Source: VGBO01 sp964453335 (GTDB lineage Bacteria > Actinomycetota > Acidimicrobiia > Acidimicrobiales > CAIXPF01). Taken from it: a stretch of DNA of 64,000 nt. A program made the position numbers and the translations under genes. Under the pieces are notes generated by a model. It made no database searches, was not told the origin of the DNA, and worked only from the letters and a program-made list of their open reading frames with translations. Positions 16,316 to 24,647 of this stretch are shown here, in pieces. The DNA lies in assembly GCA_964453335.1 (NCBI GenBank), contig CAYVOK010000001.1:186001-250000 (forward strand), in the 5' to 3' direction. Numbering within the stretch: the stretch's first letter is position 1; the number at the start of each line of letters is the position of its first letter.

Positions 16316-16531
16316 CTATCGTTGATATTTTTTAGCAGGTTTTTCTGGCTTTGGACATCCACCGAGTCCACATTTTGTGAATTGATTTAAATCTGCGCTG
16401 CTTTTGCCGCCGATAGCAACTCTTTTATATCCAGCTATGTCACCACTATCTGTGCCAGAATGACCAACAACAGAGCCTGTTGAAGTGCCAGATTCTTTAA
16501 GTTCCAACCACTTTTTAAAGTTTTTCATCAT
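16316..16531 (-). CDS. Tagged small protein, 71 aa
   Basis: The N-terminus KNFKKWLELKE|SGTS carries the repeated tag with a clean L-x-E site. The rest is short, Gly/Ser-rich, with CGLGGCPKP near the C-terminus (two Cys). The start (ATGATG) overlaps the end of the next tagged gene by 4 bases. Confidence 0.65.
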   Translation of the reverse strand: MMKNFKKWLELKESGTSTGSVVGHSGTDSGDIAGYKRVAIGGKSSADLNQFTKCGLGGCPKPEKPAKKYQR

Positions 16532-16890
16532 TGTGCCTGTAGTCCCAAAGTTAAAAGTTTGTCTAAACTGTCTAATGAAATTCCACCTTGAATTTGTTTA
16601 TTTCTATTGCTATTCAAAGATGAATTAACATATACATAAGATGGTTTTGAATGTTCTGGATTAATTTTTAAATAAGCGCCAACACATGCGCCATTGCGAT
16701 AAACCGGCTTCACTTCGTATGGCGCTATTGAAACTTGCTGGCTTCCAAAAACCATTTGGGACAACAACTTAGGTTCAACCATGACTTCTGGAATGTCTTT
16801 TGGATCTATTCCTAAAAAGCTGGTAAGCGCCCCAACTGCATCGGCTCCATCGGCTTCCACAAAAAACCTTTTAAAATTTAGTTTTTGCAT
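16528..16890 (-). CDS. Tagged hypothetical protein, 120 aa
   Basis: N-terminus NFKRFFVE|ADGADA carries the tag. The remaining beta-rich domain (MVFGSQQVSIAPYEVKPVYRNGACVGAYLKI) is unrecognised. The start codon is separated by only 17 bases from the divergent start codon of the next tagged gene, with no Shine-Dalgarno on either side, so both messages are probably leaderless or nearly so. Confidence 0.65.
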   Translation of the reverse strand: MQKLNFKRFFVEADGADAVGALTSFLGIDPKDIPEVMVEPKLLSQMVFGSQQVSIAPYEVKPVYRNGACVGAYLKINPEHSKPSYVYVNSSLNSNRNKQIQGGISLDSLDKLLTLGLQAQ

Positions 16891-16907
16891 ATAATATATA
16901 TGTTAAT
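16891..16907. promoter_or_regulatory. 17-base divergent start region between two tagged genes
   Basis: The whole interval is ATAATATATATGTTAAT. The minus side reads CATATATATTATATG and the plus side TATAATATATATGTTAATATG, giving -10-like A/T boxes directly before both ATGs. Confidence 0.45.
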
Positions 16908-17324
16908 ATGAAAAACAATTATAAATTATTAGACTTTAGAACATTCATGTTTACTGAAGCCGATGCAGATTCAATTCGTTCTTTTTTTGATTCCCATAAC
17001 TTAATAATGTTTTTCAAATTTGAAGACAAATATTATGCTGCTGGGGAAGATGACAGAATGGTATTTGCACAAATTATGGATAAAGATTCCAGACACAAAC
17101 TAGAACCAGATGTAGTGTTTACTGCTGTAGATGTTGAAAAAGCACTAAATGATAAATCAAGCGATCCTGTAGTAAACAACTCTGTTGGATTTAACAAACC
17201 AAAAGCTGATAAAATAAAAATAGTTGATGAAGAAGAAGTTGTAAAAAAGTTGAAAAACAAACTCAAGGGCGAGCCAGTAGCTTCATCTGAGGATAAAGAG
17301 AATATTTTAACAGATGATCAATAA
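16908..17324 (+). CDS. Tagged hypothetical protein, 138 aa
   Basis: N-terminus FRTFMFTE|ADAD is the tag, nearly the same cleavage context as the proteins at 16528 and 40268. The remainder has a small alpha/beta region (FKFEDKYYAAGEDDRMVFAQIM) and a charged C-terminus. The 3' end overlaps the gp4-like gene by 11 bases, which puts a tagged protein in one transcript with a head completion gene. Confidence 0.65.
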   Translation: MKNNYKLLDFRTFMFTEADADSIRSFFDSHNLIMFFKFEDKYYAAGEDDRMVFAQIMDKDSRHKLEPDVVFTAVDVEKALNDKSSDPVVNNSVGFNKPKADKIKIVDEEEVVKKLKNKLKGEPVASSEDKENILTDDQ

Positions 17325-17940
17325 ACAAAGATCATACACCTGTTTTGTATGCTTTGAATCCTTCGATAATCTTGATGGATTCAGAAATCATATATTAAAT
17401 AATCATGAAGAAGGAACTGACTATATTTTATGTCCTGAATGTAAAATGCCATTAAGAGAACTCAAAAAGCACTATGCTATTAAACATCCTGATAAAACGA
17501 TACCTAAAGATTATCCTCTTAGACCAATAATACTAAGAGATGCTATAAGAAAAAAGCCAAAAAAGATTACACAGTTTAAAACTGGTTTTTTTTATTCTAA
17601 AAAAAACAACAAAGAATTGTATTTCAGATCTGGTCTTGAGTGTCAGTTCTATCAAGTATTAGAAAAAAGAAAAGATGTAACAAAATATACAGTTGAGCCA
17701 CTAGAAATAGACTATATCTTTGAAGGATATGGTCACAAATATATTCCAGATATTTTAGTAGAATATACATGCGGCAAAATACAATTATGGGAAATAAAAC
17801 CCAAAAATCAAACTAAACTACCAAAAAATATTGCAAAGTGGTCGGCAGCAAGCTCGTATTGCAAAAAAAGAAATTGGGAGTTCATAATTCTCACAGAAAA
17901 AGGGCTACGACTTCTACGAGAAGGTAAAAACATCAATTGA
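17314..17940 (+). CDS. gp4-like head completion protein (TnsA nuclease fold) with N-terminal zinc fingers
   Basis: 208 residues. The N-terminal 65 contain CFVCFESFDNLDGFRNHILNNH and CPECKMPLRELKKHYAIKH, two C2H2-type zinc fingers. From residue 100 a TnsA-like nuclease domain follows: LYFRSGLECQFYQVL, YIPDILVEY, WEIKPKNQTK (PD-(D/E)xK: D..E-x-K) and WEFIILTEKGL. This pattern matches T4 gp4-type head completion proteins, which stabilise DNA-filled heads. The zinc-finger addition is not in T4 gp4. Confidence 0.7.
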   Translation: MINKQRSYTCFVCFESFDNLDGFRNHILNNHEEGTDYILCPECKMPLRELKKHYAIKHPDKTIPKDYPLRPIILRDAIRKKPKKITQFKTGFFYSKKNNKELYFRSGLECQFYQVLEKRKDVTKYTVEPLEIDYIFEGYGHKYIPDILVEYTCGKIQLWEIKPKNQTKLPKNIAKWSAASSYCKKRNWEFIILTEKGLRLLREGKNIN

Positions 17941-17988
17941 ATTAAGTTGCTCAAATTAGTACAATTTTCTATGTCTAGGAGAAAATGT

Positions 17989-18606
17989 ATGGGCAACATC
18001 ATCGCAGCATATGCTCAATTGGCCAATGGCAAAGATACCCTTTGCGATTATTTAGTTGAGGCTTTGCCTAATAATAAAAAATGGCAAAGAGGTGCGTTTG
18101 CTAATGCTGTTAAAGACACATACTGCAAAGCTTTTGGTGTTACAAGAGAATTCATAGAAGAATGGAAAAGGAAAGATGAATGCCCTCCTGGCATGATTAT
18201 GAATGTCAGAAAGGGCCTTCAGTTTATTGGAGATGGATTCAGACAAATTGTGCCAAGTATTTGGATTGACATAGCATTAAGGACCGAAGAAAATCTTATC
18301 ATTTCTGATGGCAGGTACATTAATGAAGCTAAGTCTGTACATGATAAAGATGGTTTGAATATATTGATTTACAGAGAAGGCTATTTAAATGACGATCCCA
18401 ATCCATCAGAGGCACAACTCAAGCCCATAATTCAATACTGCATCGAGAATAATGTAAAAGAAGGTCCAATCAATTTGTTTGGCCATGCAGATTATCCAAA
18501 AGGCCTTGAATGTTTTGATTTTTTTATAATTAATAATGGAAGCAGAAATGATTTTTATGATAAAATAAATAAAAACCTAGTACCATTTATCTGCACATTT
18601 TTCTAA
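17989..18606 (+). CDS. Deoxynucleoside monophosphate kinase (T4 gp1-like)
   Basis: 205 residues. The P-loop region is AQLANGKDTLCDYL, comparable to the GxxxxGKDT loop of T4 gp1. Downstream EWKRKDECPPG, RKGLQFIGDGFRQIVPSIWI and LIISDGRYINEA match the dNMP kinase pattern. It converts dNMPs to dNDPs. I start at the ATG at 17989 (AGGAGAAA 8 bases upstream), not at the upstream in-frame Met codons. Confidence 0.75.
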   Translation: MGNIIAAYAQLANGKDTLCDYLVEALPNNKKWQRGAFANAVKDTYCKAFGVTREFIEEWKRKDECPPGMIMNVRKGLQFIGDGFRQIVPSIWIDIALRTEENLIISDGRYINEAKSVHDKDGLNILIYREGYLNDDPNPSEAQLKPIIQYCIENNVKEGPINLFGHADYPKGLECFDFFIINNGSRNDFYDKINKNLVPFICTFF

Positions 18607-18628
18607 AGGCTTCAAAAACTACAAGATT

Positions 18629-19249
18629 TCAAATTTTTACATTTCTATCCGCTTCTGCGTGTGGGATGTAATAATTGATTTTCCCAAAGCTTTCTTGCGG
18701 ATTCTTTTTAAACCATGCTTCAACTCCATTAGTAGCAATTTTTAATCTATAGCTATTTCTTCCTTTGTTAATAGTGCTTTTATAAGTTTCATTTGTAAAG
18801 TATGACCAAAAATCACCATTTGGAAACCATTCATTTTCTGCTTCATTTATTAACCTAAGTAGCTTTTTTGCACATATTATGCTTGCGTTATCAAAAACTC
18901 TTGAATTTTCTTTACTTTGACTTCCAGTAAAATACAAAAGCGTTTTTCCGTTTACCAATCCCTTGTAATCTCTGCCTATTACTAAAGATTCGTGATCAAT
19001 TCCTCTAAATGGTTGATATCTGACTACTGGTATATCTTTTTTGCCTTTAAGCCGTGTTTTACATTGTATTGGAGCTGCTAAAAAATCTTCCATATCTACA
19101 AAGTAATCAATTCCTTCTTTATCCTCATCTAGTTGTGCTTTTACAAACTTTTTTATTGTTTTGTTTTCAAACAAAGAGTTCATTATTTGAAAAGTTTGAT
19201 TATCTGATATTCTTAGTCTTTGTTCAAAAGGCAATTGCTCATGACGCAT
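18629..19249 (-). CDS. Hypothetical protein with possible PD-(D/E)xK nuclease core
   Basis: 206 residues. IDYFVDMEDFLAAPIQCKTR has the spacing of a nuclease motif (Asp ... Gln-x-Lys) and is followed by beta strands (DIPVVRYQPFRG). Family not recognised and the motif is weak. AGAAAGGGG lies before the ATG. Confidence 0.55.
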   Translation of the reverse strand: MRHEQLPFEQRLRISDNQTFQIMNSLFENKTIKKFVKAQLDEDKEGIDYFVDMEDFLAAPIQCKTRLKGKKDIPVVRYQPFRGIDHESLVIGRDYKGLVNGKTLLYFTGSQSKENSRVFDNASIICAKKLLRLINEAENEWFPNGDFWSYFTNETYKSTINKGRNSYRLKIATNGVEAWFKKNPQESFGKINYYIPHAEADRNVKI

Positions 19250-19283
19250 TCCAATACCCCTTTCTGTTATTATAACAGAAAGG

Positions 19284-19601
19284 TTATTTAGAAAAAACCA
19301 TATCAGATGGTGTTTTAGTTAATAAATTCCGTAAAAAGTCTATAGAAATTCCTGCAGTATTGCTTATCCACTTAATATGTTCTTCTGTATTGAGAATATA
19401 TGGTCCAAAATCTGTCTCAACCCACCATATTCTTTCGAATCCACCACTTTTTCTAAAATCTTTTGGAGCGCTGTAAAAAATAAAACTTTTATCATTTTTT
19501 GATCCATCATGCATTTTCCATGCTTGCGCAAAGTCAATAGTATGAGTTTCTGAAGAGTCGATATTCTTCAAAACCCTGCTAGTCCTAGATGTAATGATCA
19601 T
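19284..19601 (-). CDS. Hypothetical protein, 105 aa
   Basis: Unrecognised small protein, mixed alpha/beta (FIFYSAPKDFRKSGGFERIWWVETDFGPYIL). AAGGAGCAGCC precedes the ATG and a sigma70-like promoter lies upstream (19620-19647). A 21-base palindrome just after its stop (19263-19283) may form a weak hairpin. Confidence 0.6.
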   Translation of the reverse strand: MIITSRTSRVLKNIDSSETHTIDFAQAWKMHDGSKNDKSFIFYSAPKDFRKSGGFERIWWVETDFGPYILNTEEHIKWISNTAGISIDFLRNLLTKTPSDMVFSK

Positions 19602-19619
19602 GGCTGCTCCTTTTGCTTC

Positions 19620-19647
19620 TGTATACCAAATCTTTTTAAAAAATCAA
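19620..19647 (-). promoter_or_regulatory. Sigma70-like promoter
   Basis: Minus strand TTGATT, 16 bases, TATACA, with the start codon of the 105-aa gene about 20 bases downstream and a normal Shine-Dalgarno between. Confidence 0.5.
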
Positions 19648-19649
19648 CC

Positions 19650-19655
19650 TATAAT
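19650..19655 (+). promoter_or_regulatory. TATAAT box 5 bases before a start codon
   Basis: CCTATAATTAAGC then ATG at 19661, with no Shine-Dalgarno. It predicts a leaderless message for the 91-aa protein. No clear -35. Confidence 0.45.
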
Positions 19656-19660
19656 TAAGC

Positions 19661-19936
19661 ATGGAAAAGAAAGTTGAAAAAATTTGCAATAATTGCCTTT
19701 TGTATAACCGTGGAAATTCGTCTTGCAAAGTAGCAATATTGCTAAATGGAGAAGAATACCATATGCCGGTAGATGCAGGCGATAGCTGCCACATGGATGA
19801 ATTAGGAATAGAAATTAAGCAAGTACGCTGGTGGGTAGAAGATGAAAAAGGCAATCCAACTACAGGAGATGGCGTAGTCAAAATTGAATACCCACAGGAG
19901 TTCTTTGGTAAAGATGATCCAAAAGATGTTAATTGA
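19661..19936 (+). CDS. Small Cys-containing hypothetical protein, 91 aa
   Basis: Starts EKKVEKICNNCLLYNRGNSSCKVAIL and has a further Cys in DSCHMDE, so a small metal site or disulfides are possible. The C-terminus has WWVEDEKGNPTTGDGVV. No family assigned. The 3' end overlaps the convergent helicase gene by 8 bases. Confidence 0.6.
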   Translation: MEKKVEKICNNCLLYNRGNSSCKVAILLNGEEYHMPVDAGDSCHMDELGIEIKQVRWWVEDEKGNPTTGDGVVKIEYPQEFFGKDDPKDVN

Positions 19937-21920
19937 TAGATTTAAAAAGAGTGTCTTTGCTCATACCTGCAACGGCAGCAGCCACATCTATATTTTTTAA
20001 TATATCTTCTTTGCTTTTGATACCATTATTATAAAGTTTTTCAGCCCTTACTTTTCCTATGCCTTTAATTTCAATCAATCCAACTAGTTTGGCTGGTACG
20101 CCATAAACGGCTCGTTTTGCTAGGACCTTAAAAAACTCACCCCTATTCCACTTTTTAGACATGGTGTCAACAACTCTTAAAACTTCTGTCAGTCTTTGCA
20201 AATCATTTTGTAAAGTCTTATACAAAGAAGCATGTCTAACCTCATATCTTCCATTTAGAATTTTGTTGTACAAGTAACCAATTTTTAGAACATTATCTGG
20301 ATATGCCAGTTTTTTGTCTTCTACCTTAGTTAAAAAAGCCTGCATATCTAATTTATCTTGTTTGCTTAAAGACCCAATTAAGTTACTAGAAGTATTAGCA
20401 AGTGTAAGACTTAACTCTATATCATCAAACTTTTCCATCTTGAAAAGTTTTGTAAAATTACTGCTTAAATTAGATAAGTCAAAAGGATTGTAATAAAACA
20501 ACGCAGAAACTTTTCCTATAGTAGTTGTTTCATATTCTCCAGAAACCTCATCGACATAAATAATGCCACCCTTAATTAATCTTTCAATTGTAACATTTAA
20601 CACATCGATTTTAATCTTCTGTTTCTGAAAACTACCAAAAGTCATATCGTAAAAATTTATAATATCATTTTTATTTTTTATTTTGCCAACTGATATCTCA
20701 TATACAATGTGAAATGCTAAAACATCATATGTGCCAAAAACAGAAACATCGAGCATTCTGCTTTGTATTGGTTGTGGAGTTAATATAATCTTGCTTATTT
20801 CTCTGCTACGACTAGCTGGCAAAAATATGTGTGCATCACCCTCAGTATCGAATGGAGGTCTTCCAGCCCTGCCCATCATTTGAAGAATATCATAAGACGG
20901 GACAAGCTCTGGGCCTCTAGTTGCCCCGGCAATAACAACCCTTCTAGCAGCAAGATTTACACCCCATGCAAGAGTGCTTGTAGCAACCATAACTCTTGCT
21001 TCTTTAGTTTGTTTGAATTTAGATTCCAGATCTGCTCTTTGTGCAGCGTCTAAATTTGCATTGTGAAATCCGGCAACTATGTTTCTTCTTGACAAAGCTT
21101 CAACAATCATTTCTCCAATTTTTTTTGCATGAACAAATATCAAGAACTTATCTAACGAGTATTTTGAGACGCATTTACAAATACTATCAATTAATTCATG
21201 TATGCTTGGTCTTATAGATGAGTCATCATCATATTGACATAAATGAACCTTAAGAGGACATGGTCTAAAAGTGCTTCTTAATACATAAGTTTCTTTTTTG
21301 TTTATAACAGATGCAAACCACCCCGCAACTTCTTCTACGTTTGGCAACGTTGCTGAAAGCAATACAAATCGAGCATTTTGATTTACCAAGGAAAAATTTA
21401 CTATAGCAGATTCTAAGTGATCTCCTCTTCCAGGAACTGTAAGAAGATGACTCTCATCAATAATAACACAATTAATATTTTCCAGCCAACCTTTTCCAGA
21501 TCTAGTATTTCTTATCTTATGGTTTAACATTTCAGAAGTCATGATAATTATGTCATGCTTTTCTAATGTTTCAGAACTGGTTTCTCCACGATAATCGCCA
21601 GTATAAATACCAATATTTAAATCAGAAAAATGATAAGAAGGATTGCTCCAATCATTGTACTTTTCATTTGCCAAAGCTCTTAAAGGACATAAAAACAATA
21701 TTTTCTTTTTATTTTTTCTGATTTCATAACTGCCAAACATTTCAGACATAACAGTTTTACCACTAGAAGTAGCAGAAGCTATTAGTATGTTGCAATCTTT
21801 TTCAACAATAGGTAATAAGGCTGATTGAACTAAATTAAATTCACTAAAAGAAAACTTAGCATATTCGAATGCAGAGGTCGAAACTGTAGAAACCGCATCA
21901 GAAATAGGTATTATTTGCAT
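19929..21920 (-). CDS. Hel308/Ski2-like superfamily 2 helicase
   Basis: About 663 residues. Motif I ASATSSGKT, motif II DESH (IIDESHLL), motif III SATLPNVEEVAGW, motif VI QMMGRAGRP, a winged-helix and ratchet region, then a helix-hairpin-helix LIEIKGIGKVRAEKLYNNG near the C-terminus. This is the Hel308/Ski2-like layout of helicases that act at stalled forks in archaea and eukaryotes. It is not part of the standard T4 set. I start at the ATG at 21920, which has TATAAT 6 bases upstream and no Shine-Dalgarno; a TTG at 21938 is less likely. Confidence 0.88.
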   Translation of the reverse strand: MQIIPISDAVSTVSTSAFEYAKFSFSEFNLVQSALLPIVEKDCNILIASATSSGKTVMSEMFGSYEIRKNKKKILFLCPLRALANEKYNDWSNPSYHFSDLNIGIYTGDYRGETSSETLEKHDIIIMTSEMLNHKIRNTRSGKGWLENINCVIIDESHLLTVPGRGDHLESAIVNFSLVNQNARFVLLSATLPNVEEVAGWFASVINKKETYVLRSTFRPCPLKVHLCQYDDDSSIRPSIHELIDSICKCVSKYSLDKFLIFVHAKKIGEMIVEALSRRNIVAGFHNANLDAAQRADLESKFKQTKEARVMVATSTLAWGVNLAARRVVIAGATRGPELVPSYDILQMMGRAGRPPFDTEGDAHIFLPASRSREISKIILTPQPIQSRMLDVSVFGTYDVLAFHIVYEISVGKIKNKNDIINFYDMTFGSFQKQKIKIDVLNVTIERLIKGGIIYVDEVSGEYETTTIGKVSALFYYNPFDLSNLSSNFTKLFKMEKFDDIELSLTLANTSSNLIGSLSKQDKLDMQAFLTKVEDKKLAYPDNVLKIGYLYNKILNGRYEVRHASLYKTLQNDLQRLTEVLRVVDTMSKKWNRGEFFKVLAKRAVYGVPAKLVGLIEIKGIGKVRAEKLYNNGIKSKEDILKNIDVAAAVAGMSKDTLFKSIN

Positions 21921-21926
21921 TAAGAC

Positions 21927-21955
21927 ATTATAAAACAACCCGGGCTAGAAGTCTA
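21927..21955 (-). promoter_or_regulatory. Promoter for the Hel308-like gene, predicting a leaderless message
   Basis: Minus strand TAGACT, 17 bases, TATAAT, then 6 bases to the ATG. The -35 lies at the apex of the hairpin at 21939-21962. Confidence 0.45.
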
Positions 21956-21962
21956 GCCCGGG
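21939..21962 (-). terminator. GC-rich hairpin between 98-aa gene and helicase
   Basis: CCCGGGCTAGA / TCTAGCCCGGG, an 11-bp perfect stem with a 2-base apex, then TTGTTTTATAATG on the minus strand. It probably terminates the upstream small gene; the T-run is weak. Confidence 0.65.
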
Positions 21963-22010
21963 CCTTGAGTCTAAAAGAAATCACCCCCTTCAAAGGAAAC
22001 AGACTCAATT

Positions 22011-22307
22011 TCAAACGAGTTCTGCGAAAGTGCCGCCTCGCCTTTCGAATTCCTTATCAACAGAACTCTTAATATCATCAAGCACAATATAAAAATCATT
22101 TGATGATTGGACATCTTCAAGCCAACCCCTAATGATTTCTATATTTTCCGTTTGAGCCAATGACAAAAAGTCACAGACTTCTGCAAGATCATCTTGATAG
22201 TTGTAGTGCAATCTGCTACAAATAAAAGCAAGATCTTTGTCAGTCAGATTGTAGCTAAAGTTCCTTAGAACAGACTTGGTTTGCCTAGGAGGCATAGAAA
22301 TCCCCAT
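22011..22307 (-). CDS. Small helical hypothetical protein, 98 aa
   Basis: Mostly helical and acidic (LHYNYQDDLAEVCDFLSLAQTENIEIIRGWLEDV). The ATG at 22307 shares the CATG tetranucleotide with the divergent plus-strand ATG at 22306; the Met at 22295 is an alternative start. No family recognised. Confidence 0.55.
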   Translation of the reverse strand: MGISMPPRQTKSVLRNFSYNLTDKDLAFICSRLHYNYQDDLAEVCDFLSLAQTENIEIIRGWLEDVQSSNDFYIVLDDIKSSVDKEFERRGGTFAELV

Positions 22308-22641
22308 GCAAATATTAAGAAAAGAGAAGCTAGAAAATACTTTGACACAAAATTGGACAAAGTTTATTGATTACAAAGTTCTCTTAGATTTTGCAATCAA
22401 CTCAATTAAATTATATGCAAGAAACTGGACTGTAGTCCAATCACAAATAAATTTTACAGGAAATAAAGTTACTGTGCAAAGCAGCAAACTTGACAACCTA
22501 GGACTTACTTTTAACGTGTCCTATGAAATCAAAATAGATGCAGCGGTAGCTATAGGCTACATGATCCTTTATATTGACTACGCTGGATCAGGCACCATAA
22601 AACAAATTGAAGGCAATTTGTTTGAATTAAACTACATTTAG
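22306..22641 (+). CDS. Hypothetical protein, about 111 aa
   Basis: Plus strand, beta-rich (INFTGNKVTVQSSKLDNLGLTFNVSYEIKI). AGGAGG lies 13 bases before the ATG, farther than usual. The start overlaps head-to-head with the minus-strand gene. No family recognised. Confidence 0.55.
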   Translation: MQILRKEKLENTLTQNWTKFIDYKVLLDFAINSIKLYARNWTVVQSQINFTGNKVTVQSSKLDNLGLTFNVSYEIKIDAAVAIGYMILYIDYAGSGTIKQIEGNLFELNYI

Positions 22642-22926
22642 TTGTCGTATCTGCATTCCTGCCGAGTCTATGAAACTATCTTCTAGTACCATAGCCTTGT
22701 CTTGGTCTTCAAAACTTATCCCAAGATTATAGCTGTCGAGGCAGGCTGCTCTGTTTTCTCTCTGAGCAATTACCCAACAGTACTCTTCTGATTTTTTATA
22801 ATTACCTTGTTTGTCTTCTTCTGTTATTCCTATTTCTAAAACAACATTATCTGGAAGATTTAGTTGTATGTGTCCATACTTTTGAAGATGATTGATAAGA
22901 AGACACTGAATTTTATTAGATTTCAT
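22627..22926 (-). CDS. Hypothetical protein, 99 aa
   Basis: Unrecognised, with alternating strands (HIQLNLPDNVVLEIGITEED, EEYCWVIAQRENRAACLD). The 3' end overlaps the convergent 22306 gene by 15 bases. Confidence 0.55.
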   Translation of the reverse strand: MKSNKIQCLLINHLQKYGHIQLNLPDNVVLEIGITEEDKQGNYKKSEEYCWVIAQRENRAACLDSYNLGISFEDQDKAMVLEDSFIDSAGMQIRQLNVV

Positions 22927-22969
22927 AAACTGTCCCTTTCTGTTAAAAGGTCCAATAGTATTTATGGTT

Positions 22970-23413
22970 TTAGAATGCAGTTATAACAGAAAATTGTTTA
23001 CCCATATATTCATACAACTCTGTCTTCTGTTTTTTGATTTCTATATCATCTCCTGACAAATTTTCCATTCTACTCCATGAAGAAACTTTTTTACTATCTT
23101 TAACAAAAGTAAAATAAACTGTTGTAGGGTCGCTTCCTAGCAATATTTGCGATATTTTAAATGAAACATGAAATGGCAAAGCAAACAAATTAATTGAATA
23201 TACTTGTAAATTCCTTAGAATGTTTCCATTTAATACTATTTCAGTATATTGAACACAAACATCATAACCATCAACATCCATTCTCCATGATCTAAATGGA
23301 GTTAATTTATACTCTAAGTTTAAAGATATGTGCGGATAACAGAAAGGCCTAAGAATTTTTCCTAACAATAAAATTTTGTCTTTACCTTCAAATATGTTTG
23401 CACACTTCAACAT
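22970..23413 (-). CDS. Hypothetical protein next to amidoligase, about 147 aa
   Basis: Beta-rich protein without a recognised family. I start at the ATG at 23413, which has GGAG 8 bases upstream lying in the end of the amidoligase gene, so the two are a translationally linked pair. It could be the substrate or partner of the amidoligase, by position only. Confidence 0.6.
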   Translation of the reverse strand: MLKCANIFEGKDKILLLGKILRPFCYPHISLNLEYKLTPFRSWRMDVDGYDVCVQYTEIVLNGNILRNLQVYSINLFALPFHVSFKISQILLGSDPTTVYFTFVKDSKKVSSWSRMENLSGDDIEIKKQKTELYEYMGKQFSVITAF

Positions 23414-23414
23414 A

Positions 23415-24314
23415 TCAGTTTCTCCTGCAGCTAATAAGTCTATCAATAACTTGAACCCATATTTTGCTATTCATGTCTTCTGTAGACTTATGAATTGTAT
23501 ACATATTATTAATTCTATTTTCTAGCCAGTTTTTCACTTCTTGAGAATCAAAAAAAGACTCTAATTCCAAAAAATTATAAAAATAACTTTCTTTTTTATA
23601 GTTTAAAGAATCAAAATCTACTTTTCCATTATTTTCTTTACATTTTTCAACAAAACATAACAATAACTTGCACCAATTCTTAGTAGTTTCTGATGATAAA
23701 CATGCATCCCCACCCATTATTCTAAATTCAACTGTTCGTTTCTTTTTTTTCTTATAATTACATAAATTTATAGCGTAGTATTTATTTTCCTCAATGTTTT
23801 CTAATATATTATCATAAAATTTATTTTTACTAATATCAAAACTTAAAGATAAAGGCTTGCAATAATTATTCATCCATCTACTTGCTATACAGCAACCAAA
23901 AAACAAAGGTTCAAAAATTATCCAATAATGTAATAAACTTTTAATTGAATCGAGATCAAAGTCCTCAATTTCAACATGTACATGCAAACTACATCTATTA
24001 TCTGCTTCAATAAAATTACATTTAGAAAAAGCATCTATTGCACATTCAATTTTTCTCAATATATGATGGTGAATTTTAGGAGGGCTACAAACTTCTATAC
24101 CACAACTAGAGTCTGGTTTAACCACCCAAAGATTATTGTTATTAGTACTATGCCATTTATTTATTTCAACTTCTTCTTTAACAACATCAGACAAGATATC
24201 TGCTATATTATAGATGCCACTAGGCAGACCGTTAAAACCAACAGATCTGCTAAGTTTGTCAAAAGCATTAAATTCTATTTCAACACCAAATCTTCTATAA
24301 CATTTTGAAAACAT
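23415..24314 (-). CDS. Putative amidoligase (COOH-NH2 ligase, glutamine-synthetase-like fold)
   Basis: 299 residues. Family blocks in order: RRFGVEIEFNAF, WVVKPDSSCGIEVCSPP, DNRCSLHVHVE, and RTVEFRIMGGDA, which carry the Glu, His and Arg residues expected for metal/ATP and substrate binding in the Amidoligase_2 group. These enzymes form amide bonds between carboxylates and amines, either in peptide tags or small metabolites. I start at 24314 (GGAG 7-8 bases upstream), not 24389, which removes most of the overlap with the divergent gene. Confidence 0.75.
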   Translation of the reverse strand: MFSKCYRRFGVEIEFNAFDKLSRSVGFNGLPSGIYNIADILSDVVKEEVEINKWHSTNNNNLWVVKPDSSCGIEVCSPPKIHHHILRKIECAIDAFSKCNFIEADNRCSLHVHVEIEDFDLDSIKSLLHYWIIFEPLFFGCCIASRWMNNYCKPLSLSFDISKNKFYDNILENIEENKYYAINLCNYKKKKKRTVEFRIMGGDACLSSETTKNWCKLLLCFVEKCKENNGKVDFDSLNYKKESYFYNFLELESFFDSQEVKNWLENRINNMYTIHKSTEDMNSKIWVQVIDRLISCRRN

Positions 24315-24332
24315 TAATTTTCTCCATATAAT
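24305..24332 (+). promoter_or_regulatory. Sigma70-like promoter overlapping the amidoligase start
   Basis: Plus strand TTGAAA, 16 bases, TATAAT. It drives the small plus-strand gene and covers the amidoligase start codon and ribosome binding site, so the two genes could interfere. Confidence 0.55.
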
Positions 24333-24359
24333 TATATGGAACTTAATGAGCACAAATCC

Positions 24360-24647
24360 ATGAATGAATATATTTTTATTATGTTGCAAGATGAATCAGG
24401 CAAAAGATATTTTTGTAAAAAGAAACATTTCAATGAAATAAAAGAATTTGCAGAAAACTTTAACCTTAAAATGTTTTATGTAAAATCTAAAAAGCTAAAA
24501 GCCCTCACCATGACAGGTCTGGCGAGGGCTTTTTGTAATCCTAATTATGCGCCAAATACAGATGATTACATCGTAGTCTCTGCTGTAAAAGAATCCGCAA
24601 AAAGACCAGCGCTTTCTGTTCGAATCAAATCATCTAAACAAGCTTGA
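24360..24647 (+). CDS. Small hypothetical protein, about 95 aa
   Basis: The frame is open from 24336, but the promoter's expected transcript start is near 24339, so I favour the in-frame ATG at 24360. It is basic and unrecognised (YFCKKKHFNEIKEFAENFNLKMFY). A terminator hairpin (24497-24533) lies within its coding sequence. Confidence 0.5.
   Translation: MNEYIFIMLQDESGKRYFCKKKHFNEIKEFAENFNLKMFYVKSKKLKALTMTGLARAFCNPNYAPNTDDYIVVSAVKESAKRPALSVRIKSSKQA
24497..24533. terminator. Terminator hairpin inside a convergent coding sequence
   Basis: AAAAGCCCTC / GAGGGCTTTT, a 10-bp stem with a 17-base loop and T-runs on both strands. On the minus strand it comes 100 bases after the acyl carrier protein stop and is probably the terminator of the RecA-ACP transcript. 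Confidence 0.7.

Noticed and set aside
19263..19283. 21-base palindrome TTTCTGTTAT.ATAACAGAAA as operator
   Set aside because: Could be a weak terminator or operator; the bases also serve as a ribosome binding region and no second copy in a promoter was found.
21603..21610. TATAAATA on the plus strand
   Set aside because: Lies inside the helicase coding sequence with no plus-strand gene downstream.
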